This document shows positions 50,921-61,282 of a stretch of DNA of 64,000 bases, piece by piece. The translations under genes were made by a program, and so were the position numbers. Every line of letters starts with the position of its first letter. Position 1 is the stretch's first letter. Under the pieces are notes generated by a model. That model was not told the DNA's origin, did not search any database, and was given only the letters and a program-made list of their open reading frames with translations. Location of the stretch: NCBI RefSeq assembly GCF_000430885.1, contig NZ_AUMW01000010.1:79771-143770 (forward strand), read 5' to 3'. This stretch comes from Desulfotruncus alcoholivorax DSM 16058. Its GTDB lineage: Bacteria; Bacillota; Desulfotomaculia; Desulfotomaculales; Desulfallaceae.

Positions 50921-52454
50921 AGGAACTGTTTATCTTATTGGTGCCGGGCCGGGCGACCCGGGTTTGATCACAGTTAAAGGTTTGGAATGCATTCAGCAGG
51001 CGGATGTTATTATTTATGACCGTTTGGCCAGCCCACGCCTGCTGGATTACAGCCGGCCGGACGCAGAGATCATCTTTGTCGGCAAACAGCCCGACAAACA
51101 CACCCTCACCCAAAGTGAAATAAACGATTTGCTGGTCCAAAAAGCAAAAGAAGGAATGTCGGTAGCCCGCTTAAAAGGGGGTGACCCTTTTGTTTTTGGC
51201 CGCGGGGGCGAGGAAGCCGAGGAGCTTGCCAGGCATGGCATTCCTTTTGAAATAGTGCCGGGGGTTACTTCAGCCGTGGCCGTGCCGGCTTATGCCGGAA
51301 TACCTGTCACCCACAGGGATTTCACTTCATCAGTCTCCATTATCACCGGCAATGAAGATCCGACCAAGGAAAATTCGAACATCGAATGGGCCAAGCTGGC
51401 CGCAGGCACAGGAACTCTTATTTTTTTAATGGGCATGAGCAACCTGCCGGCAATAGCCAAACGCCTGGTGGAGCACGGTAGATCGCCACAAACGCCGGTT
51501 GGGTTGATCCGGTGGGGCACCCGGCCTGAACAGAAAACACTGGTGGGCGACCTTGCCAGTATAGCCCAACTGGCAGTAGAGCAAGACTTTAAAAACCCGG
51601 CTATAATTATTGTCGGGGAAGTGGTAAAACTCAGGGACAAACTCAAATGGTTTGAAAACAAGCCGCTGTTTGGCCAAAGGATTTTGGTGACCCGCTCCCG
51701 CGAGCAAGCCAGCGTTCTCTCCCGGTTGATAGAAAACCTGGGTGGCGAACCAGTTGAGTTCCCCACTATTACCATTGCTGACCCGGATGATTTCGAGCCT
51801 CTGGATAAGGCGATTAAACATATAGAAACCTACGATTGGATTGTTTTTACCAGTGTAAACGGTGTAAAAAGCTTTATTAAACGTTTTCAGTACTTTAACC
51901 GTGACATCCGGGATTTAAAAGGAATCAGATTATGCGCCATTGGACCCCAGACCGGTAAGGAACTGCGCTCGATGGCCCTTTATGTTGATTATATTCCCGC
52001 AGAATACAGGGCGGAGGAAATAGTTGAGGGGCTTAAACACAAAATCTCCAGCGGGGACAGAATACTGCTGCCGCGGGCCGATATCGCCAGAAAATTATTG
52101 CCCGAATCCTTACGGGCACTGGGCGCCGAAGTTGATGAAGTAATCGCGTACAGAACCCTGGCTACTTCTTCCAACGCCGGTGCGATAAAGGAAATGCTGG
52201 CAAAGGGCAAAATTAATATTATTACCTTTACCAGTTCTTCAACGGTAAGGAATTTTATTACCCTGCTCGGTATCGAACCATCCGATACCAGCCTGCTCAA
52301 GAATACCAAAATTGCCTGCATCGGCCCCATAACTGTCAAAACAGCTGCAGATTTGGGGCTGCGATGTGATATAGTGGCTCACGAATATACTATACCGGGA
52401 TTGGTTAAGGCAATTATAAATGATGCCAATTCCATTGATATGAAGGGATTATAA
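50907..52454 (+). CDS. Uroporphyrinogen-III methyltransferase / synthase fusion (CobA-HemD)
   Basis: A 515-residue bifunctional enzyme. Residues 1-250 are SAM-dependent CobA/SUMT (VYLIGAGPGDPGLITVKGL, RLKGGDPFVFGRGGEEAEEL, PGVTSAVAVPAYAGIPVTHR). Residues 260-515 are HemD (ILVTRSREQASVLSRLIENLGG, TFTSSSTVRNFI). It takes hydroxymethylbilane to precorrin-2, committing flux to siroheme. The ATG start overlaps hemC; it shares one base with the next gene's start. Confidence 0.93.
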   Translation: MMINKGTVYLIGAGPGDPGLITVKGLECIQQADVIIYDRLASPRLLDYSRPDAEIIFVGKQPDKHTLTQSEINDLLVQKAKEGMSVARLKGGDPFVFGRGGEEAEELARHGIPFEIVPGVTSAVAVPAYAGIPVTHRDFTSSVSIITGNEDPTKENSNIEWAKLAAGTGTLIFLMGMSNLPAIAKRLVEHGRSPQTPVGLIRWGTRPEQKTLVGDLASIAQLAVEQDFKNPAIIIVGEVVKLRDKLKWFENKPLFGQRILVTRSREQASVLSRLIENLGGEPVEFPTITIADPDDFEPLDKAIKHIETYDWIVFTSVNGVKSFIKRFQYFNRDIRDLKGIRLCAIGPQTGKELRSMALYVDYIPAEYRAEEIVEGLKHKISSGDRILLPRADIARKLLPESLRALGAEVDEVIAYRTLATSSNAGAIKEMLAKGKINIITFTSSSTVRNFITLLGIEPSDTSLLKNTKIACIGPITVKTAADLGLRCDIVAHEYTIPGLVKAIINDANSIDMKGL

Positions 52455-53629
52455 TGATAAGTGTAAGCAGATTGCTTTGCGGGTCCAAGAATTTCGGCGA
52501 TTCGCTGCGCTATAAAAGGGATTCCGGGTGTCAGCCCAACGGCACGGCGCCGGGGACCGGCCCGGTGGTTGTCTGGAACATGACCAGGTCATGCAATTTA
52601 AAGTGTATGCACTGCTATGCAAGTTCCGACGAACAGGCCGGCAAGGAAGAATTGACCACGGAAGAGGCTAAAAACTTTATTGATGACCTGGCCTCTTTCC
52701 ATGTTCCGGTGATCCTTTTTTCCGGCGGAGAGCCTTTACTGCGCAAGGATTTTTTTGAGCTGGCCGGTTACGCCGGGGAAAAAGGTATCAGGGCTACCAT
52801 TTCCACCAACGGCACGTTAATCACCCCTGACGTGGCCAACCTGATCAAACAAACCCAAATCAGCTACGTTGGCATAAGCCTGGACGGTATAGGTTCCAAT
52901 AATGACAACTTTCGCGGCCGCCAGGGAGCTTTTGACCAGGCGTTAAACGGCATTCGCGCCTGCCGTGCGGCCGGTGTAAGAGTCGGGCTCAGGTTTACGA
53001 TCAATCGCCATAATTTTTTGCAGTTACCTGATATATTCAAGTTAATTGAGGAAGAGGACATACCCAGGGTGTGTTTTTACCACCTGGTATATAGCGGGCG
53101 GGGCAGTCAGATGGTTGATTCCGATATCAGCCACTCCGAGACCCGGCAAGTTTTAGATCTGATTATCGAAAAGACCCTGGATTTTGAGCGCAGGGGATTG
53201 GCAAAAGAAATTTTAACCGTTGATAATCATGCCGACGGCGTATATATTTATTTATACTTAAAAAACACCGATCTCCAAAGAGCTGAGCGGGTGCGTCAAT
53301 TGCTGCTGATGAACGGCGGCAACCGTTCCGGGATGGCCATCGGAGCGGTAGGGTGGTCCGGCAATGTTCATCCCGACCAGTTTACACGAAATCATGTTAT
53401 AGGCAATATTCGCGAGAGGAAATTTGCTGATATCTGGACTGATTCCGGTAACACTTTAATGCATGGCTTAAAGAACCGCAAGACTCTGCTTAAGGGTCGC
53501 TGTGCCGGCTGCCGCTATTTGGATATGTGCAATGGCAACTTCAGGGCGCGGGCAGAATCGGTATATGGTGATTTTTGGGCCCAGGACCCAGCCTGCTACC
53601 TGTCAGACGAAGAAATTCAACAATCTTAA
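52454..53629 (+). CDS. ahbC: Radical SAM AhbC/NirJ1-type, Fe-coproporphyrin III synthase
   Basis: A 391-residue radical SAM/SPASM-type enzyme. It removes acetate side chains from didecarboxysiroheme to give Fe-coproporphyrin III. The radical SAM cluster is [17 protein letters not shown] near residue 48, [13 protein letters not shown] follows, and C-terminal auxiliary-cluster Cys appear in [15 protein letters not shown]. The N-terminus [19 protein letters not shown] is the AhbC/NirJ1 pattern. Start overlaps the preceding stop by one base (TAATG). Confidence 0.88.
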   Translation: MISVSRLLCGSKNFGDSLRYKRDSGCQPNGTAPGTGPVVVWNMTRSCNLKCMHCYASSDEQAGKEELTTEEAKNFIDDLASFHVPVILFSGGEPLLRKDFFELAGYAGEKGIRATISTNGTLITPDVANLIKQTQISYVGISLDGIGSNNDNFRGRQGAFDQALNGIRACRAAGVRVGLRFTINRHNFLQLPDIFKLIEEEDIPRVCFYHLVYSGRGSQMVDSDISHSETRQVLDLIIEKTLDFERRGLAKEILTVDNHADGVYIYLYLKNTDLQRAERVRQLLLMNGGNRSGMAIGAVGWSGNVHPDQFTRNHVIGNIRERKFADIWTDSGNTLMHGLKNRKTLLKGRCAGCRYLDMCNGNFRARAESVYGDFWAQDPACYLSDEEIQQS

Positions 53630-53649
53630 ACACTACGGGAGGTGCTAAT

Positions 53650-54627
53650 ATGTATTACCCCGTTACCCGGCCCAGGCGTCTTCGCTCCAGCGCGAACATC
53701 CGCAAACTGGTAAGGGAGCATTATTTGCGGGTTGATGATTTGATCTACCCATTTTTTGTTGTTGAGGGCCAGGATAAGAGGGTGCCCGTTCAATCCATGC
53801 CTGGTGTTTATAACCTTACCATTGATTTGCTGTTAAAGGAAGTTGCGCAAATAAGTGCTTTGGGCATTCCCGGGGTCCTGCTGTTTGGCATCCCCGATCA
53901 TAAAGACGCTACAGGTTCAGGCGCATACGATGAAAATGGAATAGTCCAAAAGGCTGTGCGCGCGATTAAGGATAAATACCCTGACCTGCTGGTAATTACA
54001 GATGTCTGTCTGTGTGAGTATACCGATCACGGCCATTGCGGCATCATTCGCGAAGGAAAGGTATTAAACGATCCCACACTTGAATTATTAGCCCGCACCG
54101 CAGTTTCTCACGCCCGCAGCGGCGCGGATTTGATCGCCCCGTCCGACATGATGGACGGAAGAGTTCAAGCAATACGTGAAGCACTTGACGGAGAAGGCTT
54201 TGAAGATATACCGATTATGTCTTACAGTGTAAAATATGCCTCGGCCTTTTACGGCCCTTTTCGGGAAGCCGCCTGCTCGGCGCCCCAATTTGGCGACCGG
54301 AAAGCCTACCAGATGGACCCGCCCAACAGGCGGGAAGCGCTCAGGGAAGCCGAACAAGACATTGCCGAAGGCGCCGACATTATTATTGTTAAGCCTGCGA
54401 TGGCCTATATGGATATTATTGCTACCGTAAGAGAAAATTTTGACCACCCTGTGGCGGCCTATAACGTTAGCGGCGAATACTCCATGATTAAAGCCGCCGC
54501 TCAATTGGGGTGGATTGATGAGAAAAAGTTAACTATGGAAACCCTTACCGGCTTAAAGAGGGCGGGGGCGGATATGATTATAACTTATCACGCGCCGGAC
54601 GCGGCCCGGTGGATTATGCAAGACTAA
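53650..54627 (+). CDS. hemB: Delta-aminolevulinic acid dehydratase (porphobilinogen synthase)
   Basis: Condenses two ALA to porphobilinogen. 325 residues. Catalytic lysines lie in [16 protein letters not shown] near residue 197 and [13 protein letters not shown] near 250. The Cys-rich [13 protein letters not shown] near 120 marks a zinc-type enzyme. [16 protein letters not shown] precedes. ATG 53650 with GGGAGGTG upstream; the longer frame from 53575 is inside ahbC. Confidence 0.95.
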   Translation: MYYPVTRPRRLRSSANIRKLVREHYLRVDDLIYPFFVVEGQDKRVPVQSMPGVYNLTIDLLLKEVAQISALGIPGVLLFGIPDHKDATGSGAYDENGIVQKAVRAIKDKYPDLLVITDVCLCEYTDHGHCGIIREGKVLNDPTLELLARTAVSHARSGADLIAPSDMMDGRVQAIREALDGEGFEDIPIMSYSVKYASAFYGPFREAACSAPQFGDRKAYQMDPPNRREALREAEQDIAEGADIIIVKPAMAYMDIIATVRENFDHPVAAYNVSGEYSMIKAAAQLGWIDEKKLTMETLTGLKRAGADMIITYHAPDAARWIMQD

Positions 54628-54655
54628 AATCAATTGAAATCCGGGGGTGGTTAAG

Positions 54656-55645
54656 ATGCTGGTTTCCTGGAACACCACCAATGCCTGCAATTTATTCTGT
54701 CAACATTGCTATCGCGAATCCGGGGCAAAGGCTGAAGAGGAACTTAGTTTTGAAGAAGGCAAAAAACTGATCGATGAAATTGCAGCGGCGGGCTTTAAGA
54801 TCATGATCTTTAGCGGCGGCGAGCCGTTAATGAGAGACGATATCTACGAGCTTATCGAATATGCCGCGCGCTCGGGTCTGAGACCTGTACTGGGCTCCAA
54901 CGGCACGCTTATTGACGGCAGTGCCGCCCGGGCGCTGAAAAAGGCCGGCGCCTTGGCCGTCGGCATTAGTTTGGACAGCGCCAAACCGGCTGAACATGAT
55001 CGTTTCCGGAATTCCCCCGGTTCCTGGCAGGCGGCAGTTAACGGTATGAAGGCCTGCCTGGAAGCCGGTTTGCCTTTTCAAGTTCATACCACGGTGATGG
55101 AATGGAACGCCGGTGAAGTTGAAGAATTGACTGACCTGGCCGTCCAAAAAGGCGCGCGGGGCCACCATATCTTTTTTATGGTCCCTACAGGCAGGGCGGT
55201 GAATATTGAGGCTGAAACCCTCAGGGCCGAGCAATACGAGCAATTACTACAGCGGATTATGCTAAAACAGGGGCAGGTGGACATAGAGCTAAAGCCAACC
55301 TGCGCCCCGCAGTTCATGCGCATCGCCCGGCAAATGGGAATCAACACCCGCTTTAGCCGGGGCTGCCTGGCGGGAACTGCCTATTGCATCATCAGCCCGC
55401 GCGGTGACGTTCAACCCTGCGCCTACCTTAATATACCGCTAGGCAACGTGCGCACAACCCCATTTAATCAAATATGGCGGGAGAATGAAACGCTGCAAAG
55501 ATTGCGCACACTGAATTACAGCGGCAGCTGCGGCCGCTGTGAATATAAAAAAATATGCGGTGGGTGCAGGGCCAGGGCTAATTATTATCACGGCGATTAT
55601 ATGGCCGAAGAGCCCTGGTGCTTATATGGCGCAAGAAAGGGTTAG
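54656..55645 (+). CDS. ahbD: Radical SAM AhbD/NirJ2-type heme synthase
   Basis: A 329-residue radical SAM enzyme performing the last step of the siroheme route, oxidative decarboxylation of Fe-coproporphyrin III to heme b. LVSWNTTNACNLFCQHCYRE at the N-terminus holds the radical SAM cluster, and the C-terminal GSCGRCEYKKICGGCRARA binds an auxiliary cluster. ATG 54656 with GGGGGTGG five bases upstream. Paralogue of the AhbC protein one gene upstream. Confidence 0.9.
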   Translation: MLVSWNTTNACNLFCQHCYRESGAKAEEELSFEEGKKLIDEIAAAGFKIMIFSGGEPLMRDDIYELIEYAARSGLRPVLGSNGTLIDGSAARALKKAGALAVGISLDSAKPAEHDRFRNSPGSWQAAVNGMKACLEAGLPFQVHTTVMEWNAGEVEELTDLAVQKGARGHHIFFMVPTGRAVNIEAETLRAEQYEQLLQRIMLKQGQVDIELKPTCAPQFMRIARQMGINTRFSRGCLAGTAYCIISPRGDVQPCAYLNIPLGNVRTTPFNQIWRENETLQRLRTLNYSGSCGRCEYKKICGGCRARANYYHGDYMAEEPWCLYGARKG

Positions 55646-55648
55646 CAT

Positions 55649-56101
55649 ATGCAACTGGACCGGATAGATAAACAAATCCTCGAATTGATTCAAACTAATT
55701 TTCCCGTTGTTTCAAAACCTTATAAGTTAATTGCCGAAAAAGTGGGATTAGAAGAAGCAGAGGTTATCAACAGAATTAAAAAGATGCGGCAGGCAGGCAT
55801 TATCAGACGCTTGGGCGGGCTGTTCGATTCCAGGAAAATGGGCTATGTGGGAACACTGTGCGCCATGAAAGTACCGCCGCAGGATATAGAAAAAGTAGCG
55901 GGGATAATTGCTGAATACCCCGGGATAACTCATAATTACCTGCGCGATCACGAATATAATATGTGGTTTACCCTGCTGGCCGAATCGGAGCAAAAAATTG
56001 AATTGATATTAAATGATATATTATCGAGAACCGGCATAACCCAAATACTTAACCTGCCCTCACAAAAAGTATTTAAAGTGCGCGTAAAATTTGACCTTTA
56101 G
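55649..56101 (+). CDS. ahbA: Siroheme decarboxylase subunit, AhbA type
   Basis: A 150-residue Lrp/AsnC-like protein with an N-terminal winged helix and C-terminal ferredoxin-like domain. Despite the fold it is an enzyme subunit that, with AhbB, decarboxylates siroheme to didecarboxysiroheme. IIRRLGGLFDSRKMGYVG near residue 50 and ITHNYLRDHEYNMWFTLL near 92 are the AhbA pattern. Three bases after ahbD. Confidence 0.87.
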   Translation: MQLDRIDKQILELIQTNFPVVSKPYKLIAEKVGLEEAEVINRIKKMRQAGIIRRLGGLFDSRKMGYVGTLCAMKVPPQDIEKVAGIIAEYPGITHNYLRDHEYNMWFTLLAESEQKIELILNDILSRTGITQILNLPSQKVFKVRVKFDL

Positions 56102-56109
56102 GAGTTACT

Positions 56110-56580
56110 ATGTTAAACAAGCTGGAAAAACAAATTATCAGAGAGCTTCAGACCGATATTCCACTGGTTCCGGAGCCTTACCGGCTTATTGCCGAAAAAT
56201 TAGGCATTTCCGAACAGGAATTAATGGACATAATAACAAAAATGATTGACCGGGGCATTATCCGCCGTTTTGGGGCCGCCTTGCGCCATCAGGATTTGGG
56301 GTTTGTGGCCAATGCCATGGTTGTTTGGGAAGTGCCTGAAGCCAAAATTTCCGAAGTTGGCCAAAAGATGGCTGAATTTAAAGAAGTGACGCACTGTTAT
56401 CAAAGGCCGAGCCGGCCGGGGTGGCCGTATACGCTGTTTACGGTGGTACATGGCCTGAATAAAGATGAGTGCAGGGAAAAGGCCCAAGTTATCGCCGGCG
56501 CAACCGGTATACATAAATATGAGTTGATTTTCAGCACCAAGGAACTTAAAAAAAGCAGCATGAAATATTTTATTGATTAA
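56110..56580 (+). CDS. ahbB: Siroheme decarboxylase subunit, AhbB type
   Basis: A 156-residue Lrp/AsnC-like partner of Ahb[21 protein letters not shown] near residue 50 and [20 protein letters not shown] near 94 are characteristic of AhbB, with the His and Arg used in substrate decarboxylation. Eight bases after ahbA with AGGAG upstream. Its last codons are near the hemL ribosome site. Confidence 0.88.
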   Translation: MLNKLEKQIIRELQTDIPLVPEPYRLIAEKLGISEQELMDIITKMIDRGIIRRFGAALRHQDLGFVANAMVVWEVPEAKISEVGQKMAEFKEVTHCYQRPSRPGWPYTLFTVVHGLNKDECREKAQVIAGATGIHKYELIFSTKELKKSSMKYFID

Positions 56581-56596
56581 CAAAGGTGGTGTCCAA

Positions 56597-57892
56597 ATGC
56601 AGGATAAATTAATCAAATCCAGGCAGCTTTACAGCGAGGCTGAAAAAATTATCCCCGGCGGGGTGAACAGCCCTGTCCGGGCTTTTAAGTCAGTAGGCTC
56701 AACTCCGGTGTTTATTAAAAAGGGACAGGGAGCTTTAATTGAAGATGTGGACGGGAATACCTACATAGATTACGTGGGGTCATGGGGGCCATTAATTCTG
56801 GGGCACCGGCACCCCATAGTCATGGAAGCCTTGCAGCAGTGCCTGGAGCAGGGGACCAGCTTCGGGGCCCCAACGGAATTAGAAACCGAGTTGGCCCGGA
56901 TGATAGTTGATGCTTTGCCGGCTATGGACATGGTCAGGCTGGTCAACTCGGGCACCGAGGCCACCATGAGCGCAATAAGGCTGGCCCGCGGCTATACGGG
57001 CAGAGACAAAATTGTTAAATTTGAAGGCTGTTACCACGGCCATGCCGATTTTTTGCTGATTAAAGCGGGTTCGGGCGCACTAACTCTAGGTGTCCCAACC
57101 AGTCCCGGGGTGCCTCAAAGCACGGCGGAACACACCATAACCGTTCCTTTTAACAACCTGGAAATTCTAAAAAAGGTATTTGCAGAAGCAGGCCACGAAA
57201 TAGCGGCGGTTATCGTTGAACCGGTACCCGGCAACATGGGTGTCGTACCGCCTCGGCACGGTTATTTGCAAGGTTTGAGGGCATTAACAAAGGAATATGG
57301 CACTGTGTTAATTATTGATGAAGTTATGACCGGATTCCGGCTGGCTTACGGCGGAGCCCAGGTATTATTTGACATTGAACCCGACCTGACCTGCTTGGGC
57401 AAAATTATTGGCGGTGGTTTACCGGTAGGCGCGTATGGCGGCAAGAAGGAGATAATGTCCAAGGTTGCGCCCTCCGGCCCGGTTTACCAGGCCGGCACCC
57501 TATCCGGCAACCCGCTGGCGGTTACCGCGGGGATAGCTACACTTAAAATACTCCAGGCAGAAGGGGTTTATGAGGAATTAGAAGCAAAATCCGCGCAGCT
57601 TGAAAAAGGTTTGCGGGAAGCGGCCGGTGCGGCAGGCCTGAATTTAACCTTTAAGCGTGTCGGCTCAATGCTTTGCACATTTTTCACGCCTGATGACGTT
57701 TATGATTTTGAGACAGCTACAAAATCCAACACGGAGCAGTATGCCCGGTTCTTTAAATCAATGCTGGACAGAGGCGTTTACCTGGCCCCTTCCCAGTATG
57801 AGGCTGCCTTCATGTCCCTGGCCCATACAAAAGAGCAGATTGACCGGACCATTGAGGCAGCATATCAATCTTTTGCTGATGTTGTCCAGTAA
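56597..57892 (+). CDS. hemL: Glutamate-1-semialdehyde aminotransferase
   Basis: PLP enzyme making 5-aminolevulinate. 431 residues. [16 protein letters not shown] at the N-terminus, [18 protein letters not shown] near residue 118, [13 protein letters not shown] near 205, [11 protein letters not shown] near 243 and the PLP lysine in [16 protein letters not shown] near 270. ATG 56597 with AAAGGTGGTG upstream. Last gene of the run. Confidence 0.95.
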   Translation: MQDKLIKSRQLYSEAEKIIPGGVNSPVRAFKSVGSTPVFIKKGQGALIEDVDGNTYIDYVGSWGPLILGHRHPIVMEALQQCLEQGTSFGAPTELETELARMIVDALPAMDMVRLVNSGTEATMSAIRLARGYTGRDKIVKFEGCYHGHADFLLIKAGSGALTLGVPTSPGVPQSTAEHTITVPFNNLEILKKVFAEAGHEIAAVIVEPVPGNMGVVPPRHGYLQGLRALTKEYGTVLIIDEVMTGFRLAYGGAQVLFDIEPDLTCLGKIIGGGLPVGAYGGKKEIMSKVAPSGPVYQAGTLSGNPLAVTAGIATLKILQAEGVYEELEAKSAQLEKGLREAAGAAGLNLTFKRVGSMLCTFFTPDDVYDFETATKSNTEQYARFFKSMLDRGVYLAPSQYEAAFMSLAHTKEQIDRTIEAAYQSFADVVQ

Positions 57893-57964
57893 GTTAAAAG
57901 CTGGTTTTTCAACCCCATTTTTCGCCCGTTAGAGGTAATATTTATTCTAATTGGGAAAAGTCAT

Positions 57965-57993
57965 TTGACAATACTATGGTGAGGTTTTAAAAT
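57965..57993 (+). promoter_or_regulatory. rex: rex promoter
   Basis: Perfect TTGACA (57965-57970), a 17-base spacer, then TAAAAT (57988-57993). Transcription should start near 58000. Confidence 0.8.
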
Positions 57994-58002
57994 ATTTAAC
58001 AT

Positions 58003-58020
58003 ATGTGAATTTAATAACAT
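58003..58020. promoter_or_regulatory. Candidate Rex operator
   Basis: ATGTGAATTTAATAACAT is an imperfect palindrome resembling Rex sites (TTGTGAA-type to TTAACAA half-sites) and begins just after the predicted start point, consistent with autorepression at low NADH/NAD ratio. Confidence 0.5.
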
Positions 58021-58048
58021 AAACGGTTATTTCGAGGAGGAGAAGTTT

Positions 58049-58690
58049 TTGAAAACCTTACGGGTACCGGAAGCAACAGTAACAAGACTATCAATTTATT
58101 CAAGATTTTTAGAAAGGCTGGACAGGAATGGGGTTACTACCGTATCATCCGGCGAAATTGCCGAAGGGGTAGGTGTTAGCCCGGCCCAGGTCAGAAAAGA
58201 TCTTGCTTATTTCGGTGAATTCGGTACCAGGGGGGTAGGTTACAACGTTAAGGATCTGATGAAATATACTTTAAAGATACTGGGGCTTGATCAATCCTGG
58301 TCTCTGGCCATTATGGGAGCCGGTAACCTCGGATTTGCATTATGTACATATCGTGGTTTTAATGTCAGAGGGTTTAATATTGCCGGCGTGTTTGACAATG
58401 ACCCCACAAGAATAGGTAAGAGGATAGGAAACCTTGAAGTTCAAGCCCTGGAAAAGTTTCCTGAAATCGCGGAGAGAGAAAACATTCGCATTGGAGTAAT
58501 TGCCGTACCAATCAGCGCAGCACAGGAAGTGGCAGATTTACTGGTTAAAAACGGTGTGGAGGCGATACTAAATTTTGCGCCGGTTGCATTGAACGTTCCG
58601 GATGAAATTGAAATAAGAAATGTTGACCTGTCCGTTAAGCTTGAAATATTAACCTTCAACCTAGGGTTCAGGGCAGCACAAAGCCTGTAG
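58049..58690 (+). CDS. rex: Redox-sensing transcriptional repressor Rex
   Basis: A 213-residue NADH/NAD sensor. N-terminal winged helix ([36 protein letters not shown] near residue 48), then the Rossmann domain ([19 protein letters not shown] near 88) and the C-terminal swap helix [13 protein letters not shown] start with GGAGGAG upstream. Located directly after the heme operon and likely a regulator of anaerobic respiratory genes. Followed by a strong terminator. Confidence 0.95.
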   Translation: MKTLRVPEATVTRLSIYSRFLERLDRNGVTTVSSGEIAEGVGVSPAQVRKDLAYFGEFGTRGVGYNVKDLMKYTLKILGLDQSWSLAIMGAGNLGFALCTYRGFNVRGFNIAGVFDNDPTRIGKRIGNLEVQALEKFPEIAERENIRIGVIAVPISAAQEVADLLVKNGVEAILNFAPVALNVPDEIEIRNVDLSVKLEILTFNLGFRAAQSL

Positions 58691-58730
58691 TCTCATCATG
58701 TTGTAGCCCTTTATTTTATAGCATAGATGC

Positions 58731-58766
58731 AAATAACCTGCCTTAAAAGGGCAGGTTATTTTAATA
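58731..58766 (+). terminator. Terminator of rex
   Basis: AAATAACCTGCC (58731-58742) and GGCAGGTTATTT (58750-58761) form a perfect 12-bp stem with a 7-base loop, followed by TAATA. Confidence 0.85.
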
Positions 58767-58789
58767 TACTAAAAAAGAGGTGTAGCAAA

Positions 58790-59188
58790 ATGAGCATACA
58801 AGAAGTATTGGAAATTAGAACAGAAGAGAGGGAACAGTTTATTGATATCACTTCTCAAATAAACCGCATCATTCGTGCTGGTGAGGTAAAAAACAGCTTG
58901 TGCAACGTTTACGTGCCGCATACCACTGCGGGCGTAACCATAAATGAAGGGGCAGATCCTTCTGTTGTTTTCGATATATTAACCTACTTAAGGCAATTGG
59001 TTCCTGAATCAAACAACTATACTCATATGGAAGGCAATTCCCATGCCCACATTAAAACGCTCCTGACCGGGTCTGAAAAGACAATACCTGTTCAAAACGG
59101 ATCTTTGCAGTTGGGCACCTGGCAGAAGGTTTTCTTTTGTGAGTTTGACGGGCCCCGCAGGAGAAAAATTATCGTAACACTTGTTTAA
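58790..59188 (+). CDS. YjbQ/UPF0047 family protein
   Basis: A 132-residue protein of the family annotated as secondary thiamine-phosphate synthase. VYVPHTTAGVTINEGADPSV near residue 42, NSHAHIKTLLTGSE near 84, LGTWQKVFFCEFDGPR near the end. ATG 58790 with GAGGTG upstream; the earlier frame from 58727 runs through the rex terminator. Its 3' end overlaps the convergent MoxR gene by four bases. Confidence 0.9.
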   Translation: MSIQEVLEIRTEEREQFIDITSQINRIIRAGEVKNSLCNVYVPHTTAGVTINEGADPSVVFDILTYLRQLVPESNNYTHMEGNSHAHIKTLLTGSEKTIPVQNGSLQLGTWQKVFFCEFDGPRRRKIIVTLV

Positions 59189-60135
59189 AAATCAAACCTT
59201 GTTAAGTCATGTTCATATTCAACTCTTTGAACCGTGGTACTGGTATCCAAAATACCCTGGGCACCATCGTCAGGTTTATCCGGGATCATTTGTTCGATCT
59301 TCAATTCAGCGCGGGCTATATCTTCTTCATACTTTAATAATACATTCAGGCTGTCGCTAACCAAAGCGGCGTCTATTCCGCCGCGTCCCAGCAGCAATAA
59401 AGTTCTGGCCCAGTCTATGGACTCGGTGATGCTGGGCGCTTTTTTTAATTTTAGTTTTCTCAGCTCTTGCACAAATTTGACCACATCACTGCACAGCCGC
59501 CGGGATATCCCGGGAACTTTTAAATTAACTATCGCCTCTTCAACAACTGCTTCGGGGTATGACAGGTAAAGAAAGATACACCTTCTTTTTAAAGCGTCGC
59601 TGAGCTGGCGGGTGCTGTTGCTGGTTAAGACCACGTATGGCCTGTGAACAGCCGTTATTACCCCCAGCTCCGGGATGCTGACCTGGTACTCGGACAGTGC
59701 TTCCAGTAAAAAGCTTTCTAATTCCTCTTCACCCTTATCAATTTCATCAATTAACAATACCGCCGGCTTTGGGGACCGAAAAGCTTTAAGTAAGGGCCGC
59801 TCCAGTAAATATGCCGGTGAAAAAACGTTAACTTCGTCTTTGTACGCTTGAATGTGCAGCAATTGCTTTTGATAATTCCACTCGTAAAGAGTCTTGCTTT
59901 CATCAAGCCCCGGGTAGCACTGGAGCCTGAACAGTTCGGTATTTAAAGCCCCGGCCACAGCCTCAGCAAGCCCGGTTTTCCCCACTCCCGCCGGCCCTTC
60001 GATCAATAGCGGCTTACCCAACCGTCCAGCCAGGAAAACTGCCGTTGCAGCTTTTTTATTAATTATATAATTCTGCCGTGTTAGACCGCTGATGACGCTA
60101 TCAATACTTTGATAAAAATTTGTATTTAGCGGCAT
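59185..60135 (-). CDS. MoxR-family AAA ATPase
   Basis: A 316-residue AAA+ chaperone-type ATPase. Walker A is EGPAGVGKTGLAEAV near residue 46, Walker B VLLIDEIDKGEEE near 126, sensor 1 VVLTSNSTRQLSDAL near 168 with the arginine finger region KRRC. ATG 60135 with AAGGAGC upstream. It is divergent from the unknown/VWA pair, a layout typical of MoxR-VWA modules that mature metalloenzymes. Confidence 0.9.
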   Translation of the reverse strand: MPLNTNFYQSIDSVISGLTRQNYIINKKAATAVFLAGRLGKPLLIEGPAGVGKTGLAEAVAGALNTELFRLQCYPGLDESKTLYEWNYQKQLLHIQAYKDEVNVFSPAYLLERPLLKAFRSPKPAVLLIDEIDKGEEELESFLLEALSEYQVSIPELGVITAVHRPYVVLTSNSTRQLSDALKRRCIFLYLSYPEAVVEEAIVNLKVPGISRRLCSDVVKFVQELRKLKLKKAPSITESIDWARTLLLLGRGGIDAALVSDSLNVLLKYEEDIARAELKIEQMIPDKPDDGAQGILDTSTTVQRVEYEHDLTRFDF

Positions 60136-60190
60136 AAAAAAGTGCTCCTTACATGATAGAATTTATTAAATGCAGCATTAGGAGGACCAA

Positions 60191-61282
60191 ATGCAAATAG
60201 AAATTCTTACCAGACAGGTGGAAAAGAAGGCAGATCTGCTGACAATGGTATCCCGTGAACCTGACGTTACAGCAACCGGGGATACAGTAATGATTCCTGA
60301 TTTGATTCTTCATATTACTGAAAATTACCTGCTGCTGAAAATAAGCTCTTTGCAGTGGGCCGAAAAGGTTATCCCTATGCTGTTTTCAGTGGTACAGGTA
60401 AGCAATGCCGGTCAATTTCACGAGCCCGTAACCGATGCAAAAATTTTGCTCACGGCAAGATGTTATGATCCAGTTAAAATACTACCTTATCTGCATGAAA
60501 TAAGTCATCTGGATTTGGAAAACAATGAGCTGCTCGGCATAAGAATGGTCGAGTGGCGCTCCAGGGATGTGGCCATTGTTGCCCACGCGTCGCTGGCAGT
60601 GCAAGGGAACATTGTCACTGCTAAAATTAAATTCTTGTCACATTTCCGGGACAGCCAATATAATTGCCAGGAGTGTATAGACCAGGTTTCACTGTTTGAT
60701 TTAATGGAGCCAATTTCCCCTGAATTTAAGGGCCAGGCTCCGCCAATGCTGGTTTCAGGCCCGATTATCCATTCGCTGAGCCATGTGCCGGCCGAAGGGT
60801 GGCAGGATTTTATTAACAGCCGTCCCGCTGCAGTCGATTATCATCACAAAACCGATACGTTTATAATTAATTTCAATGATAGTGGTTACATTTCATTTAA
60901 GCAGCAGCAAGACAAGAAAAAGATCTTGTGCAACATTGAGCTAAAAAACCCGCATGTTTTAAATGCAGCGCTGTTAGGTAACTTAAAAAGCATTTTGGGA
61001 ATTGAGCAATTGAATTTATCGCATATTGCAGAAAATATTATTTTGCCTCCGGAAGAGATCATGAAATTTTTTTCTTTTAAGAAACAAACGGGCTTTCACC
61101 AGTTTTCATTAAGAGAAGCCGGCTTTGATGCCGTTTATGACGTTAAGCAATTAAAGCTTACCCTTGCCGCCAAAATCAGTATCGCAGACGAAAATGCCGC
61201 CATAGACCAAATTAACAGAGTATTTGAAGCTATGAAAATCTTTATGAACAGGGTGCTAACCCATGCAGTCACAAATATCTAG
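60191..61282 (+). CDS. Unknown protein in a MoxR-VWA module
   Basis: A 363-residue soluble protein not recognised. It has a Cys pair CQECIDQVSLF near residue 158, a run of beta-rich segments, and a C-terminal helix (AIDQINRVFEAMKIFMNRVL). No signal peptide or membrane helices. ATG with TAGGAGGA upstream. It overlaps the VWA gene by 20 bases, so the two are co-translated. A role as substrate adaptor or target of the MoxR ATPase is inferred from context only. Confidence 0.65.
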   Translation: MQIEILTRQVEKKADLLTMVSREPDVTATGDTVMIPDLILHITENYLLLKISSLQWAEKVIPMLFSVVQVSNAGQFHEPVTDAKILLTARCYDPVKILPYLHEISHLDLENNELLGIRMVEWRSRDVAIVAHASLAVQGNIVTAKIKFLSHFRDSQYNCQECIDQVSLFDLMEPISPEFKGQAPPMLVSGPIIHSLSHVPAEGWQDFINSRPAAVDYHHKTDTFIINFNDSGYISFKQQQDKKKILCNIELKNPHVLNAALLGNLKSILGIEQLNLSHIAENIILPPEEIMKFFSFKKQTGFHQFSLREAGFDAVYDVKQLKLTLAAKISIADENAAIDQINRVFEAMKIFMNRVLTHAVTNI

